Assembly: GCA_965203375.1 (NCBI GenBank)
Contig: OZ241886.1
Coordinates: forward strand, 620,001 to 684,000
Reading direction: 5' to 3'
DNA: 64,000 nt
Source of the DNA: CATQHS01 sp965203375
GTDB lineage: Bacteria > Actinomycetota > Acidimicrobiia > Acidimicrobiales > Aldehydirespiratoraceae
The position numbers and the translations under genes were made by a program. Below are positions 1 through 7,738 of the stretch, in pieces. The notes beneath the pieces are model-generated. The model saw only the letters and a list, made by a program, of their open reading frames with translations. It had not been told where the DNA came from and did no database searches. Numbering within the stretch: the first letter of the stretch is position 1; every line of letters starts with the position of its first letter.

Positions 1-671
1 CGGTCGGCGTTGCGCCGGATCTCGGCGACGGCCCGGTCCGGGTCGCCGAGGTAGGTGATCCCCATCGGGATGATCCGGGTCGGGTGGGCCAGGTGCCACT
101 CGTTGTAGAGCCAGTCGTTCCACGCCCGGACCGCGTCCAATCCCACTTCGCGGTCCCGGGCCTTGGCGAAGACCAGGCCGCAGAAGCCGGTGACCTGGGA
201 GGGGAAGTTCATCATGGCCTGTATGCCCGCCAGGTCCATGTCTTTGACCCGGGCATCGACGTCGTAGCAGCCGGGCCGCATCTGATCGAAGCGGAACGGC
301 TCGAAGTTCCAGCTCTCCGGGCGCCGCCCGGCCAGCGCGTTGAGCCCGACCTGGGTGAACGTCTGGCCCTCGAACAGCCAGACCTGGTGGCCCTGCTTGG
401 TCTCGCGCAACTGGGGGCCCCGGTCGCGCAGGCCCGGCGACATCCACTCGGCGAAGAGGTGGGGCGGCTCGACGACGTGGTCGTCCACCGACACGATCGT
501 GTACTTGGCCTCGCGGGGGGCCGGGTCGGGCAGGAACAGCTCGGGATCGAGGCTGGCCGTCGTCTTGGGCGCCAGGTCGTCGCCGGCCGCGGTGACGGGC
601 TTCAGCTCGGTGACGTCGGCGGCGTCGAAGTCGGAGAGCAGCTCGTCGGGACTCGCCGTTGCCATGGCCAT
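1..671 (-). CDS. Amidohydrolase (Amidohydro_2, TIM-barrel), 3' part outside the window
   Basis: The minus-strand frame opens with MAMATASPDELLSDF and runs off the left edge, so only about 223 N-terminal residues are visible. The segment SVDDHVVEPPHLFAEWM matches the N-terminal metal-binding strand of Amidohydro_2 (ACMSD-like) metal-dependent hydrolases, where Asp and His lead into the barrel. Later text (DARVKDMDLAGIQAMMNFPS and AWNDWLYNEW) is also typical of the family. The ATG at 671 is chosen because AGGGGG lies about 8 bases upstream; a second ATG follows at 665. Known members hydrolyse or decarboxylate small cyclic or aromatic substrates. The substrate here is unknown. The class II aldolase at 786 is divergent. 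Confidence 0.8.
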   Translation of the reverse strand, partial: MAMATASPDELLSDFDAADVTELKPVTAAGDDLAPKTTASLDPELFLPDPAPREAKYTIVSVDDHVVEPPHLFAEWMSPGLRDRGPQLRETKQGHQVWLFEGQTFTQVGLNALAGRRPESWNFEPFRFDQMRPGCYDVDARVKDMDLAGIQAMMNFPSQVTGFCGLVFAKARDREVGLDAVRAWNDWLYNEWHLAHPTRIIPMGITYLGDPDRAVAEIRRNAD

Positions 672-785
672 GGAGCGCACCCCCTGGTAAGTCGTTCAAA
701 TCCTTCGGGAACGCCGCAGTTTAGAGCCCGTTCAAGCAGGCGCCGAATCGGCGGCGGTCGGCGGAGGCCGGTATTCTGGCCGCCC

Positions 786-1457
786 ATGAGCGACAGAGAA
801 CAAGCCGTATCCGACATCGTGGCCGCGTGCCGCGCCTTGGCCCTCAGAGGCTGCAGCGACGGCATCGGTGGACACGTCTCCATCCGGGTTCCGGGGCGGG
901 ACGCGTTCTGGATCAACGCCTTCGACCGAGAACTGGGGGAGATCACCGCCGACGACGTCCTCATGGTCGACCACCGCGGCCGGGTGATAGAGGGCAATCG
1001 GGTGGTCAGCCTGGGATCGGAGTTCCACGGCGGCATCTACGGCCAGCGCCCCGACGTGGGCGCCATCGTCCACACCCACGGCTTCTGGGGCACGGCGCTG
1101 GCCTCGCTCGGGCGCCCGCTGAAAATGCGCCACAACCTCTGCTGCCTGTTCCACGACGACCAGGTGATGAGCCCCGACGACTCGTTCGAGGCGATCGGCC
1201 CGGCGCTGGGATCGGCTTCGACCATCATCATCCCGTGGCACGGGTGCATCACCGTGGACCGCAACATCGGCCGGGCCGCGGCCCTGCACGTCACCCTCGA
1301 GGAGATGGCCAAGCTCGACGTCACGCTCGAGTCCGCCGACGCGCCGGAGATCCCCGAAGACCGCCGCCTGCCCATCCAGAAGATGGTGGACGAGGGCGCC
1401 GGCTATCTCGAACAGACGTGGGAGCTGATGAAGCGCCAGGCCCAGGCCGCGGCCTGA
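786..1457 (+). CDS. Class II aldolase/adducin family protein
   Basis: This 223-residue protein has the class II aldolase fold: an N-terminal RGCSDGIGGHVSIR segment (phosphate or substrate loop), then EFHGGIYGQRPDVGAIVHTHGFWGTALASLG, in which the Glu and the HTH pair are the expected zinc ligands and catalytic acid. A later His lies in AALHVTLEEMA. The length is normal for the family. The reading frame stays open far upstream, but homology starts at the ATG at 786. Members perform retro-aldol cleavage or decarboxylation of hydroxylated acids and sugar phosphates. The substrate is not predictable; the neighbours suggest breakdown of organic acids. A second, different paralogue lies at 55267-56016. 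Confidence 0.82.
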   Translation: MSDREQAVSDIVAACRALALRGCSDGIGGHVSIRVPGRDAFWINAFDRELGEITADDVLMVDHRGRVIEGNRVVSLGSEFHGGIYGQRPDVGAIVHTHGFWGTALASLGRPLKMRHNLCCLFHDDQVMSPDDSFEAIGPALGSASTIIIPWHGCITVDRNIGRAAALHVTLEEMAKLDVTLESADAPEIPEDRRLPIQKMVDEGAGYLEQTWELMKRQAQAAA

Positions 1458-1589
1458 CGCATTGCCGCCCCGGCCTGACTTGAGGCGCGGCCGCCCGCCC
1501 GCATCACGCGCTAAACAACCTCACGCGAACTGACACCTAACGCCGCGGTCGCGCCCCCGGCTCGGCTCACTTGGCCGGGGGCGGCCGGC

Positions 1590-2438
1590 TCACTTGACGA
1601 GGAGCAGGCCGGCGGCTTCGGGGACCGGCATGCCGATGCCGACGCCCCGCTGGCGGGCGGGGCCGTTGGCGGCCGAGACGATGCCGTCGCGGTAGTGCGA
1701 GAGCCCGCTGCCCATGCGGGCCAGGCGGGCGTCGGCGGTGGCCCCGGCCAGGCCGTCGGCTTCGACGATGGCCAAACCGGCCATGCCCGAGTCGTCCTTG
1801 CCCCGGCCGCCGTCGCTGCAGATGAAGCCCCACGGCCTCGTCCTGCGCAGGTATCCGACGGCCGAGCGGCCGGTGTGGCCGGCGGTGACCAGCACGTTGC
1901 GGTCGGTGTCCTCGTCGGTCCCGAAGGCGATGGAGTCGGCGGCGATCACGTGGCGGCCGTCGGGCGAGGTCTGCATGATCGTGCGGTTGGTTATCTCCGA
2001 CGCCGCTGCCGGGGCCGGGTCGCGCTCGAGCATGATGAGCGCCGCGTCTCGAACCGCCATGCCCGCGGCCACGCCGCAGTCGGCGGCGGGCTGGTTGAGG
2101 AAGCTGATGACGCCGTTGTCGTGGAGATCGACCCCGTCGCCCAATCGGGCCGACATGACGTCGGCCGCCGCGGCCGGAATGCCCAGAGCCTCGAGGTACC
2201 AGAGCCCGGCGATGGCCGAGCCCTCGGGGCCGATGCTGCAGTCCATCCCGATGGCAGCCCGGGGCCCGGCCTCGGCGATGAACCGGGCCGGGAGCACGCC
2301 GCAGTAGGAGGCGTTCACGCACACGTCGCGGCCGCGGTTGGCGGGGTGTGCGTCATAGGCGGAGTCCATGGCCATGACCCGGCCCCGCCCGGCCGGCGAG
2401 GCGGCCATCTCGGTTTGCTTCGGAATCGAGGCGCTCAT
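1590..2438 (-). CDS. Conserved-looking protein of unknown function
   Basis: I do not recognise this 282-residue protein. Its composition and codon-position GC look like a true gene. The ATG at 2438 is preceded by GGGAGCAGAGG, a good ribosome binding site. No signal peptide or membrane segment is visible. The central part is rich in Gly and Ala and has a conserved-looking block (VNASYCGVLPAR, then AAIGMDCSIGPEGSAIAGLWYLEALG) with two Cys residues, and further on ARLGDGVDLHDNGVISFLN. It ends with a Gly-rich GVGIGMPVPEAAGLLLV. It sits between an aldolase and an enoyl-CoA hydratase, so a role in small-molecule catabolism is possible but unproven. Confidence 0.6.
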   Translation of the reverse strand: MSASIPKQTEMAASPAGRGRVMAMDSAYDAHPANRGRDVCVNASYCGVLPARFIAEAGPRAAIGMDCSIGPEGSAIAGLWYLEALGIPAAAADVMSARLGDGVDLHDNGVISFLNQPAADCGVAAGMAVRDAALIMLERDPAPAAASEITNRTIMQTSPDGRHVIAADSIAFGTDEDTDRNVLVTAGHTGRSAVGYLRRTRPWGFICSDGGRGKDDSGMAGLAIVEADGLAGATADARLARMGSGLSHYRDGIVSAANGPARQRGVGIGMPVPEAAGLLLVK

Positions 2439-2535
2439 CCTCTGCTCCCAGCCGATCTCAGCGACGCCGGCCGCGGCCTAGGCCGGGTCTTCGGAATCTG
2501 CTCCGCGCTCATCTACGGCTCCATGAGTTCGGCGC

Positions 2536-3309
2536 TCACCACAGCGTGTAGCGCGGGGGGAACTGGGGCCGCCGCTTCTCCATGAAGGCGGTGGCGCCCT
2601 CCTTCATGTCGGGGGAGCCGATGGCCTGGATGAGGGCGTTGAGGCTCATGACCATGTTGTCGCGCATCTGGTGGTACATGACGTTGGAGCTGGCCTTGGC
2701 CACCTCTAAGTAGCGCGGGCTCATGGCGATGATCTCCTCGCACCAGCGCCCGACCTCGGCCTCCAGCTCGTCGTCATCGACGACTTTGTTGATCCAGCCC
2801 AGATCCATGGCCTCCTGGGCGCTGTAGCGGCGGCACAGGAACGAGACCTCCTTGGCCCGCTTCTCGCCCACGGTCATGGCCAGCAGGTTGGTGCCGCCCA
2901 GCACCGGGGCGCTGCCCACCCTCACCCCGGTCTGTCCGAGCTGGGCGCTTCGGGCCGCGACGGCCAGGTCGCAGCACACCACCAGTTCGTTGCCGCCGCC
3001 GAAGGCGCCGCCGTTGACCGCGGCGATGACCGGCATGGGCGCGCCGCGGATGGCGTCGAAGAGCTCGAGGCTGCCGGTGAACATGGCCCGCAGCTCCCAG
3101 AAGTCGGGGTCGGCCAGGTTGGCCAGGTAGCCGCCGGCGCAGAAGGCCCGTCCCGTGCCGGTGATCACCGTCGCCCGGGCGTCGGCGTGGGCGCGGAGGG
3201 CGGCGATCAGCTCGTCGATGGTGCCCCGGTCGTAGGCGTTCATCCGCTCGGGCCGGTTCAGCCGCAGCCACAGCACCTGGCCGCGGCGGTCGACGACGAC
3301 GTCGCTCAT
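2536..3309 (-). CDS. Enoyl-CoA hydratase/isomerase family protein
   Basis: This crotonase-fold protein of about 257 residues shows the CoA-binding and oxyanion elements: RPERMNAYD, GTGRAFCAGGYLANL (first oxyanion-hole segment) and AAVNGGAFGGGNELVVCCDLAVAA (second). The C-terminal part (LGWINKVVDDDELE, then EKRRPQFPPRYTLW) resembles the MenB/BadI branch rather than the fatty-acid hydratases. The catalytic Glu pair of classical hydratases is not obvious, so hydrolase, isomerase or ring-cleaving chemistry is possible. The start at 3309 (MSDVVVDRRGQ) is preferred, with AGAGGACAAGGAC just upstream; an ATG at 3333 would add eight residues. It fits with the acyl-CoA dehydrogenase at 4613 in acyl-CoA breakdown. 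Confidence 0.85.
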   Translation of the reverse strand: MSDVVVDRRGQVLWLRLNRPERMNAYDRGTIDELIAALRAHADARATVITGTGRAFCAGGYLANLADPDFWELRAMFTGSLELFDAIRGAPMPVIAAVNGGAFGGGNELVVCCDLAVAARSAQLGQTGVRVGSAPVLGGTNLLAMTVGEKRAKEVSFLCRRYSAQEAMDLGWINKVVDDDELEAEVGRWCEEIIAMSPRYLEVAKASSNVMYHQMRDNMVMSLNALIQAIGSPDMKEGATAFMEKRRPQFPPRYTLW

Positions 3310-3346
3310 GTCCTTGTCCTCTCGCTCGGGCAACTGCCGCTGGCTC

Positions 3347-3410
3347 GGGCGAGCTGGCGCTCACTCGGGCAAGCCGCCGGGCGAGCTGGTGCTCACTCGG
3401 GCACAGCCGC
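3347..3410. repeat. Two tandem copies of a 32-bp unit between divergent genes
   Basis: The unit starts GGGCGAGCTGG and recurs exactly 32 bases later with two differences. It lies in the gap between the enoyl-CoA hydratase and the amidohydrolase at 3488. It is one of many short tandem duplications at gene boundaries in this window. Confidence 0.8.
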
Positions 3411-3487
3411 CGCCGGGCTGGCTTGCGCCGAAACTAGACCAATCGCCTGGGTAGATTGCGCCGGGGCGGCCCGACGGGAGGACTTCG

Positions 3488-4495
3488 ATGGAGCTGGACC
3501 GGTTCGACTGGCTGGCGCTGCGCCGAGAGGGCGCCGTCGATGCGGCCCGGCCGATCATCGATCCGCACCACCATCTCTGGGACCGGGGCGGGAGCACCTA
3601 TCTGGCGCCGCAGCTCCTCGACGACCTGACCGCCACCCACAACGTGGTCAAGACGGTGTTCGTGGAGTGCCGGGCGAGCTACGACAAAGCCCGGGAGGCG
3701 CCTATGCAGCCGGTCGGCGAGACGGTGTTCGCCGCCGCCGAGGCTGCCGCCGCCGAGGCCGCCGACTCGGCGGGCGGACCGAGGATCGCCGGGATCGTCG
3801 GCCACGCCGACATGATGCTGGGCGAGGCGGCGGCCGAGGTGCTGGCCGCCCATGATGAGGCGGGCGGGGGCCGCTTCCGGGGGGTCCGCCACGCCACCGC
3901 CTGGGACGCCAGCGACGAGGTCCGCAACGGCCACGGCCGCCCATTCGAGCAGATGATGGCAACGGGCCGGTTCCGGGCCGGGGTTCGCACGCTGGCGGAG
4001 ATGGGGTTCAGCTTCGACGCCTGGCTGTACCACCCCCAGCTCCCGGAGCTGGGGGCGCTGGCCGCGGCGGCGCCCGAGGCGACCATCGTGGTGAACCATC
4101 TCGGCGGGCCGCTGGGGATCGGCCCGTACCGGGGCGACCGCTCTCGGGTCCGGGCCGGCTGGAGGGCGTCGTTGGAGCGGTTGGCGGACCGCCCCAACGT
4201 GTTCCTCAAGCTCGGCGGGATCGGGATGGACGATTACTTCGCCACCGGCTGGGCGGCCCGGGCCGTTCCGCCGGGCTCCGAGGAGGTGGCCGAGCACTGG
4301 GGCGACGACGTGCGGCTCTGCATCGACTGTTTCGGCCCGGGCCGCTGCATGTTCGAGTCGAACTTCCCGGTGGACCGCCAGACGCTGACCTACCCGGTGG
4401 TGTGGAACGCCTTCCAGATCATGGCCTCCGGCTACACCGACGCCGAGCAGGACGACCTGTTCTCCGGCACCGCCGCCCGGGTCTACCGGCTGTGA
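3488..4495 (+). CDS. Amidohydrolase (Amidohydro_2 family)
   Basis: This 335-residue protein has the N-terminal PIIDPHHHLWDRGGSTYL motif, whose clustered His residues bind metal in Amidohydro_2 enzymes. Central EMGFSFDAWLYHPQLPEL and TIVVNHLGGPLG supply the barrel-strand His, and FESNFPVDRQ near the end is the usual late Asp-containing segment (MFESNFPVD). The ATG at 3488 follows GGGAGGACTTCG. Family members hydrolyse lactones or decarboxylate acids, as LigI-type lactonases and ACMSD do. The substrate is unknown. It is probably co-transcribed with the acyl-CoA dehydrogenase downstream, though a repeat-filled gap of about 115 bases lies between them. Confidence 0.85.
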   Translation: MELDRFDWLALRREGAVDAARPIIDPHHHLWDRGGSTYLAPQLLDDLTATHNVVKTVFVECRASYDKAREAPMQPVGETVFAAAEAAAAEAADSAGGPRIAGIVGHADMMLGEAAAEVLAAHDEAGGGRFRGVRHATAWDASDEVRNGHGRPFEQMMATGRFRAGVRTLAEMGFSFDAWLYHPQLPELGALAAAAPEATIVVNHLGGPLGIGPYRGDRSRVRAGWRASLERLADRPNVFLKLGGIGMDDYFATGWAARAVPPGSEEVAEHWGDDVRLCIDCFGPGRCMFESNFPVDRQTLTYPVVWNAFQIMASGYTDAEQDDLFSGTAARVYRL

Positions 4496-4535
4496 GGCAA
4501 GCCGTGGTGACCCGCTCGGCCGCGGTGGGATGCGG

Positions 4536-4618
4536 GCTGTCGTGAGGCACTCGGCTGCGGGTGAGGCGCAGGCTGTCGTGAGGTGCCCGGCCGCGGTGGG
4601 GCGGAGGCTGCGGTGAGC
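4536..4618 (+). repeat. 35-36-bp tandem repeat carrying a GTG start
   Basis: The phrase GCTGTCGTGAGG opens units at 4536 and 4572, and a truncated third unit (GCTGCGGTGAGC) begins at 4607 and contains the likely GTG start of the acyl-CoA dehydrogenase. A shorter related copy, GCTGTGAGGC, spans the stop of the preceding gene at 4489. The duplication therefore copies both the gene end and the next start. Confidence 0.75.
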
Positions 4619-5734
4619 TTGGATTTCGCGATGCGCCCGGAGTGGGTGAGGCTGCGGGAGCGGGCCCGGGCGGTGGCCGAACAGGGCGCAACCGCTTACG
4701 GGAAGTGGCACGACTCCTGGATCAACGGGTATTCCAGGGAGTTCTCCAGGGTGCTGGCGGCCGAGGGCTGGATCGGGATGACCTGGCCCACCGAGGTCGG
4801 CGGCGGCGGCCGGCCCGGCATCGAGCGGGTCATCATGGCCGAGGAGATGATCAGCGCCGGGGCGCCCGTCGCGGCGAGCTGGTTCGCCGACCGGCAGATG
4901 GGCCCCTCCATCTACACCTACGGCACCGACCGCCAAAAGGCCGAGTTCCTGCCCGGGATGCTGTCGGGCGAGGCCACCTGGTGCATCGGGATGAGCGAGC
5001 CCGACGCCGGGTCCGACCTGGCCGCGGTGAAGACGGCCGCGGCGCGCGACGGCGCCCACTACGTCGTCAACGGGCAGAAGATCTGGACCAGCGCCGCGGC
5101 CGGCGCCGACTACTGCTACCTGATCTGCCGCACCGACAGCTCGGGACCGCCGCACCGGGGCGTGAGCGAGCTGATCGTGCCCATGGACTCGCCCGGCGTC
5201 GAGGTGCGGCCGGTGCGGGACATGGTGGGCAACGAGCACTTCTGCGAGGTGTTCTTCACCGACGTGCGGGTGCCGGCTGAGAATCTGGTCGGCGCCGAGG
5301 GCGACGCCTTCCGCCAGACCATGGTCCAGCTCGCCCACGAGCGCGGCGGCATCGACCGCCTGGTGTCCAACCGGCCGCTGTACGACCTGGCCCTGGAGCG
5401 GGCCGACCGCTCCGACCGGCGGGTGCGCCAGGAGATCGCGGCCATCGAGACCGGCTACCGGCTGGGGCGGCTCATGGTCTACCGGGGCGCCCTCGGCCAG
5501 GGCGGCCCCGACTTCAGCGCCGGCACCAAGGCGTTCTGCACCGAGCACGAGCAGCGGGTGGCCCGGTTCGCGGCCGCCGTTCTCGGCCCGGCCGCGGTGG
5601 CGGGCGACCTGGCCGGCGACGCGGCGACCGCGGTGTGCTACGCCCCGGCGTACACCATCCAGGGCGGCACCTCCGCCATCATGCGCAACATCCTGGGCGA
5701 ACGCGTCCTAAGCCTGCCCCGGGAACCGAGATAG
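4613..5734 (+). CDS. Acyl-CoA dehydrogenase family protein
   Basis: This 373-residue FAD enzyme begins VSLDFAMRPEW at a GTG preceded by GGCGGAGG. The middle domain has WCIGMSEPDAGSDLAAVKT and GQKIWTSAAAGADY (flavin- and acyl-binding loops of the acyl-CoA dehydrogenase family), and the C-terminal helical domain ends YTIQGGTSAIMRNILGERVLSLPR, the usual family ending. The catalytic Glu or Asp is not fixed by eye. It would oxidise an acyl-CoA to the enoyl-CoA, feeding a hydratase such as the one at 2536-3309. The residues TYGTDRQKAEFLPGMLSGE match the long-chain/FadE-like actinobacterial group. Substrate unknown. Confidence 0.88.
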   Translation: MSLDFAMRPEWVRLRERARAVAEQGATAYGKWHDSWINGYSREFSRVLAAEGWIGMTWPTEVGGGGRPGIERVIMAEEMISAGAPVAASWFADRQMGPSIYTYGTDRQKAEFLPGMLSGEATWCIGMSEPDAGSDLAAVKTAAARDGAHYVVNGQKIWTSAAAGADYCYLICRTDSSGPPHRGVSELIVPMDSPGVEVRPVRDMVGNEHFCEVFFTDVRVPAENLVGAEGDAFRQTMVQLAHERGGIDRLVSNRPLYDLALERADRSDRRVRQEIAAIETGYRLGRLMVYRGALGQGGPDFSAGTKAFCTEHEQRVARFAAAVLGPAAVAGDLAGDAATAVCYAPAYTIQGGTSAIMRNILGERVLSLPREPR

Positions 5735-5753
5735 CACGGCGGGGCTGTCACAG

Positions 5754-7487
5754 CTAGCCAGAGCCCAGCGGCACGGTGTAGGTGTCGCGGCCGGAGCGCA
5801 GCACGGCGCCGGGGCGCTGGTCGGTGGCCTCTCCGGCCTCGACGGTGGTGACGCCGTTCACCAGCACCCGCTCGATGCCGGTGGCCTGCGACCACAGCCG
5901 CTTGCCTCCGCCGGGCAGGTCGAAGACCAGCTCGGGCTCGGTGGCGCCGATCCGGTCGGGGTCGAAGATCACGATGTCGGCACAACCGCCGGGGGCGATG
6001 CGGCCCCGGTCCCGCAGCCCGAACAGGCGGGCCGGGACGTCGGTGAGGTGGCGGACGGCGTTCTCCACCGTGGTGAGCCGCCGCCCCCGCAGGCAGTCGC
6101 CGATCCAGGCCGCGGTGTATCCGGCGCCGGCCATGCGGTCGAGGTGGGCGCCGGCGTCGCTGCCGCCGATGATGACGTGCTCGTGCTCCCACACCTCGGC
6201 CCGCAGCCGCCAGCTCTCGGGGTCGTCGTCGGTGGGGGCGGGCCACAGCACGGTGCGGAGGTCGTCGGCCAGGCAGACGTCGACCAGGCAGAAGAAGTCG
6301 CGCCGGCCCCGCTCTCGGGCGATGTCGCCCACCCGGCGGCCCTTGAGGCCCTCGTTGGCGGCGGAGTAGGTGTCGCCGATCCGGTAGTCGGCCCAGCCGG
6401 TGAGCCGGGAGAAGACGCCGGCCTCGGGCGAGGCGGCCTGGTTCTCCAGCCGGATCAGGGTCTCGGGGTCCCGGAGGCGGGCCATGCGCTCGTCGAGGGG
6501 CAGCCCGAGCACCTCGCCCCAGCCCGGCAGCATGTTCAGGGCGCAGTGGCTGCCCAGGCTCATGTTCATCCCCACCAGCACCGGCATGGTGAGCGCCACC
6601 GCCCGGGCCCCGGCCTCGGCGGCCCGCTCGCAGGCGGCGATCTGGTTGCGGTAGTCGTCGGGGCGGGCCGAGTCGACGGTGAGGACGTTCCAGTTGAGCG
6701 GCCGCCGCCCGGCCAGCGACATCTGGGTCATGAGCTCCACCTCGTCGTCTCGGAAGCCGCTCATGCAGCCGTCGGCCACCCATTCCAGGGTGGTGCCCTC
6801 ATGCGCCGAGGTCTCCCGGCACAGCTCCAGCACCTCTTCGACGCCGGCCCAGCGGCTGGGCACGGGCCGGCCGTCCCAGTCGTTGTGGGTGAAGCTGCGG
6901 CCGGTGGAGAGCCCGAGGCCGCCGGCGGCCAGCGACTCGCCCAGCAGGGCCCGCATGGCCGCGGTCTCCTCGGGGCCGGCCTCGCTGCCGACGGCCCGGT
7001 CGCCCATTACGGCGCGCCGCAGGGCGCAGTGGCCCACCATGAAGCCGACGTTGACGGCCGGCCGCCGGGTCTGCACCGCGTCGAGGTAGTCGCCGAAGCT
7101 GGACCAGTCCCACGGCACCCCGGCGTCGAGGGCCTCCAGGGCCATGCCCTCCACCTTCACCATCATCTTCTTGAGGTACTCGGCGTCGGCGGGGCCGCCC
7201 AGCGGGGCGAGGGTGAAGCCGCAGTTGCCCCCGATCAGCGAGGTCACCCCGAACAGGTTGGAGGGCGTGGCCCAGGGGTCCCAGAAGAGCTGGGCGTCGT
7301 AGTGGGTGTGGGGGTCGACGAACCCGGGGCAGGCGACGAGCCCGTCGGCGTCGATGGTGCGTCCGGCGGGATCGTCCGCATCGCCCACCGCGGTGATGCG
7401 GCCGCCGTCGATGCCGATGTCGGCCTGCCGCCCCTCCGCCCCGGTGCCGTCGATCACCGTCGCGCCCCTGATAACCAACTCCGGCAT
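5754..7487 (-). CDS. D-aminoacylase / N-acyl-D-amino-acid deacylase family amidohydrolase
   Basis: This 577-residue protein starts MPELVIRGATVIDGTG and has the zinc-site motif GFVDPHTHYDAQLFWDP, typical of the D-aminoacylase branch of the amidohydrolase superfamily. HCALRRAVMG, GLSTGRSFTHNDW, GGSDAGAHLDRM (catalytic Asp region) and the C-terminal GCADIVIFDPDRIGATEPELVFDLPGGG, the second half of the small beta-sandwich, follow in family order. The ATG at 7487 has GGGAGGGACCG upstream. Members deacylate N-acyl-D-amino acids or cleave related amides; many actinobacterial paralogues have no known substrate. It faces the Fic gene across an AT-rich gap. Confidence 0.88.
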   Translation of the reverse strand: MPELVIRGATVIDGTGAEGRQADIGIDGGRITAVGDADDPAGRTIDADGLVACPGFVDPHTHYDAQLFWDPWATPSNLFGVTSLIGGNCGFTLAPLGGPADAEYLKKMMVKVEGMALEALDAGVPWDWSSFGDYLDAVQTRRPAVNVGFMVGHCALRRAVMGDRAVGSEAGPEETAAMRALLGESLAAGGLGLSTGRSFTHNDWDGRPVPSRWAGVEEVLELCRETSAHEGTTLEWVADGCMSGFRDDEVELMTQMSLAGRRPLNWNVLTVDSARPDDYRNQIAACERAAEAGARAVALTMPVLVGMNMSLGSHCALNMLPGWGEVLGLPLDERMARLRDPETLIRLENQAASPEAGVFSRLTGWADYRIGDTYSAANEGLKGRRVGDIARERGRRDFFCLVDVCLADDLRTVLWPAPTDDDPESWRLRAEVWEHEHVIIGGSDAGAHLDRMAGAGYTAAWIGDCLRGRRLTTVENAVRHLTDVPARLFGLRDRGRIAPGGCADIVIFDPDRIGATEPELVFDLPGGGKRLWSQATGIERVLVNGVTTVEAGEATDQRPGAVLRSGRDTYTVPLGSG

Positions 7488-7738
7488 CGGTCCCTCCCGG
7501 CGGTCGCGTGAGCAAGCCTCAGGATAGGCGCCCCACGGATAGGTGCCCCACGCCGTCGTCAGCCCGAAAATTTTCAGCGTCTGAAAAATCTGCCCAGCGA
7601 TTTTTCATTATTTCCCAGATAGTAAAATTTCCTGGTTGTAGAAGCGCTCGCTTTTTAACCGGACTAAAATTTCTCCAACCTGATTTTCAGTTTCTGCCGG
7701 AGTTTTGAAATTACTGTCGCCGGATTATCCTGCCCACG
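7488..7738. promoter_or_regulatory. AT-rich divergent intergenic region with inverted repeat and 15-bp tandem repeat
   Basis: About 250 bases separate two divergent genes, and most are far richer in A and T than the flanks. It holds a 15-bp tandem repeat at 7522-7551 (GGATAGGCGCCCCAC, one change in the second copy), a palindrome GAAAATTTTC at 7566-7575, a perfect 9-bp inverted repeat at 7582-7607 and several AAAATTT tracts. A promoter and operator for the Fic gene are the likely content. I could not assign a clear -35/-10 pair. Confidence 0.55.
7582..7607. promoter_or_regulatory. Perfect 9-bp inverted repeat (possible operator)
   Basis: TGAAAAATC at 7582-7590 is matched exactly by its reverse complement GATTTTTCA at 7599-7607, with an 8-base spacer. 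Because the flanking genes diverge, an operator is more likely than a terminator. It lies about 130 bases before the Fic start. Confidence 0.5.

Noticed and set aside
241..248. Another TCTTTGAC identical to the promoter motif
   Set aside because: It lies inside the coding part of the first amidohydrolase (KDMD codons on the other strand), has no AT-rich context and no downstream gene in the right place. It shows that the 8-mer alone occurs by chance.
84..785. N-terminal extension of the aldolase frame
   Set aside because: The extension is antisense to the amidohydrolase at 1-671 and has no family similarity. The ATG at 786 is the real start.
3434..5548. Very long minus-strand open frame (over 700 codons)
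   Set aside because: It is antisense to the amidohydrolase and acyl-CoA dehydrogenase genes, with low-complexity Gly/Ala/Arg/Pro text and no domain. High GC produces such shadows.
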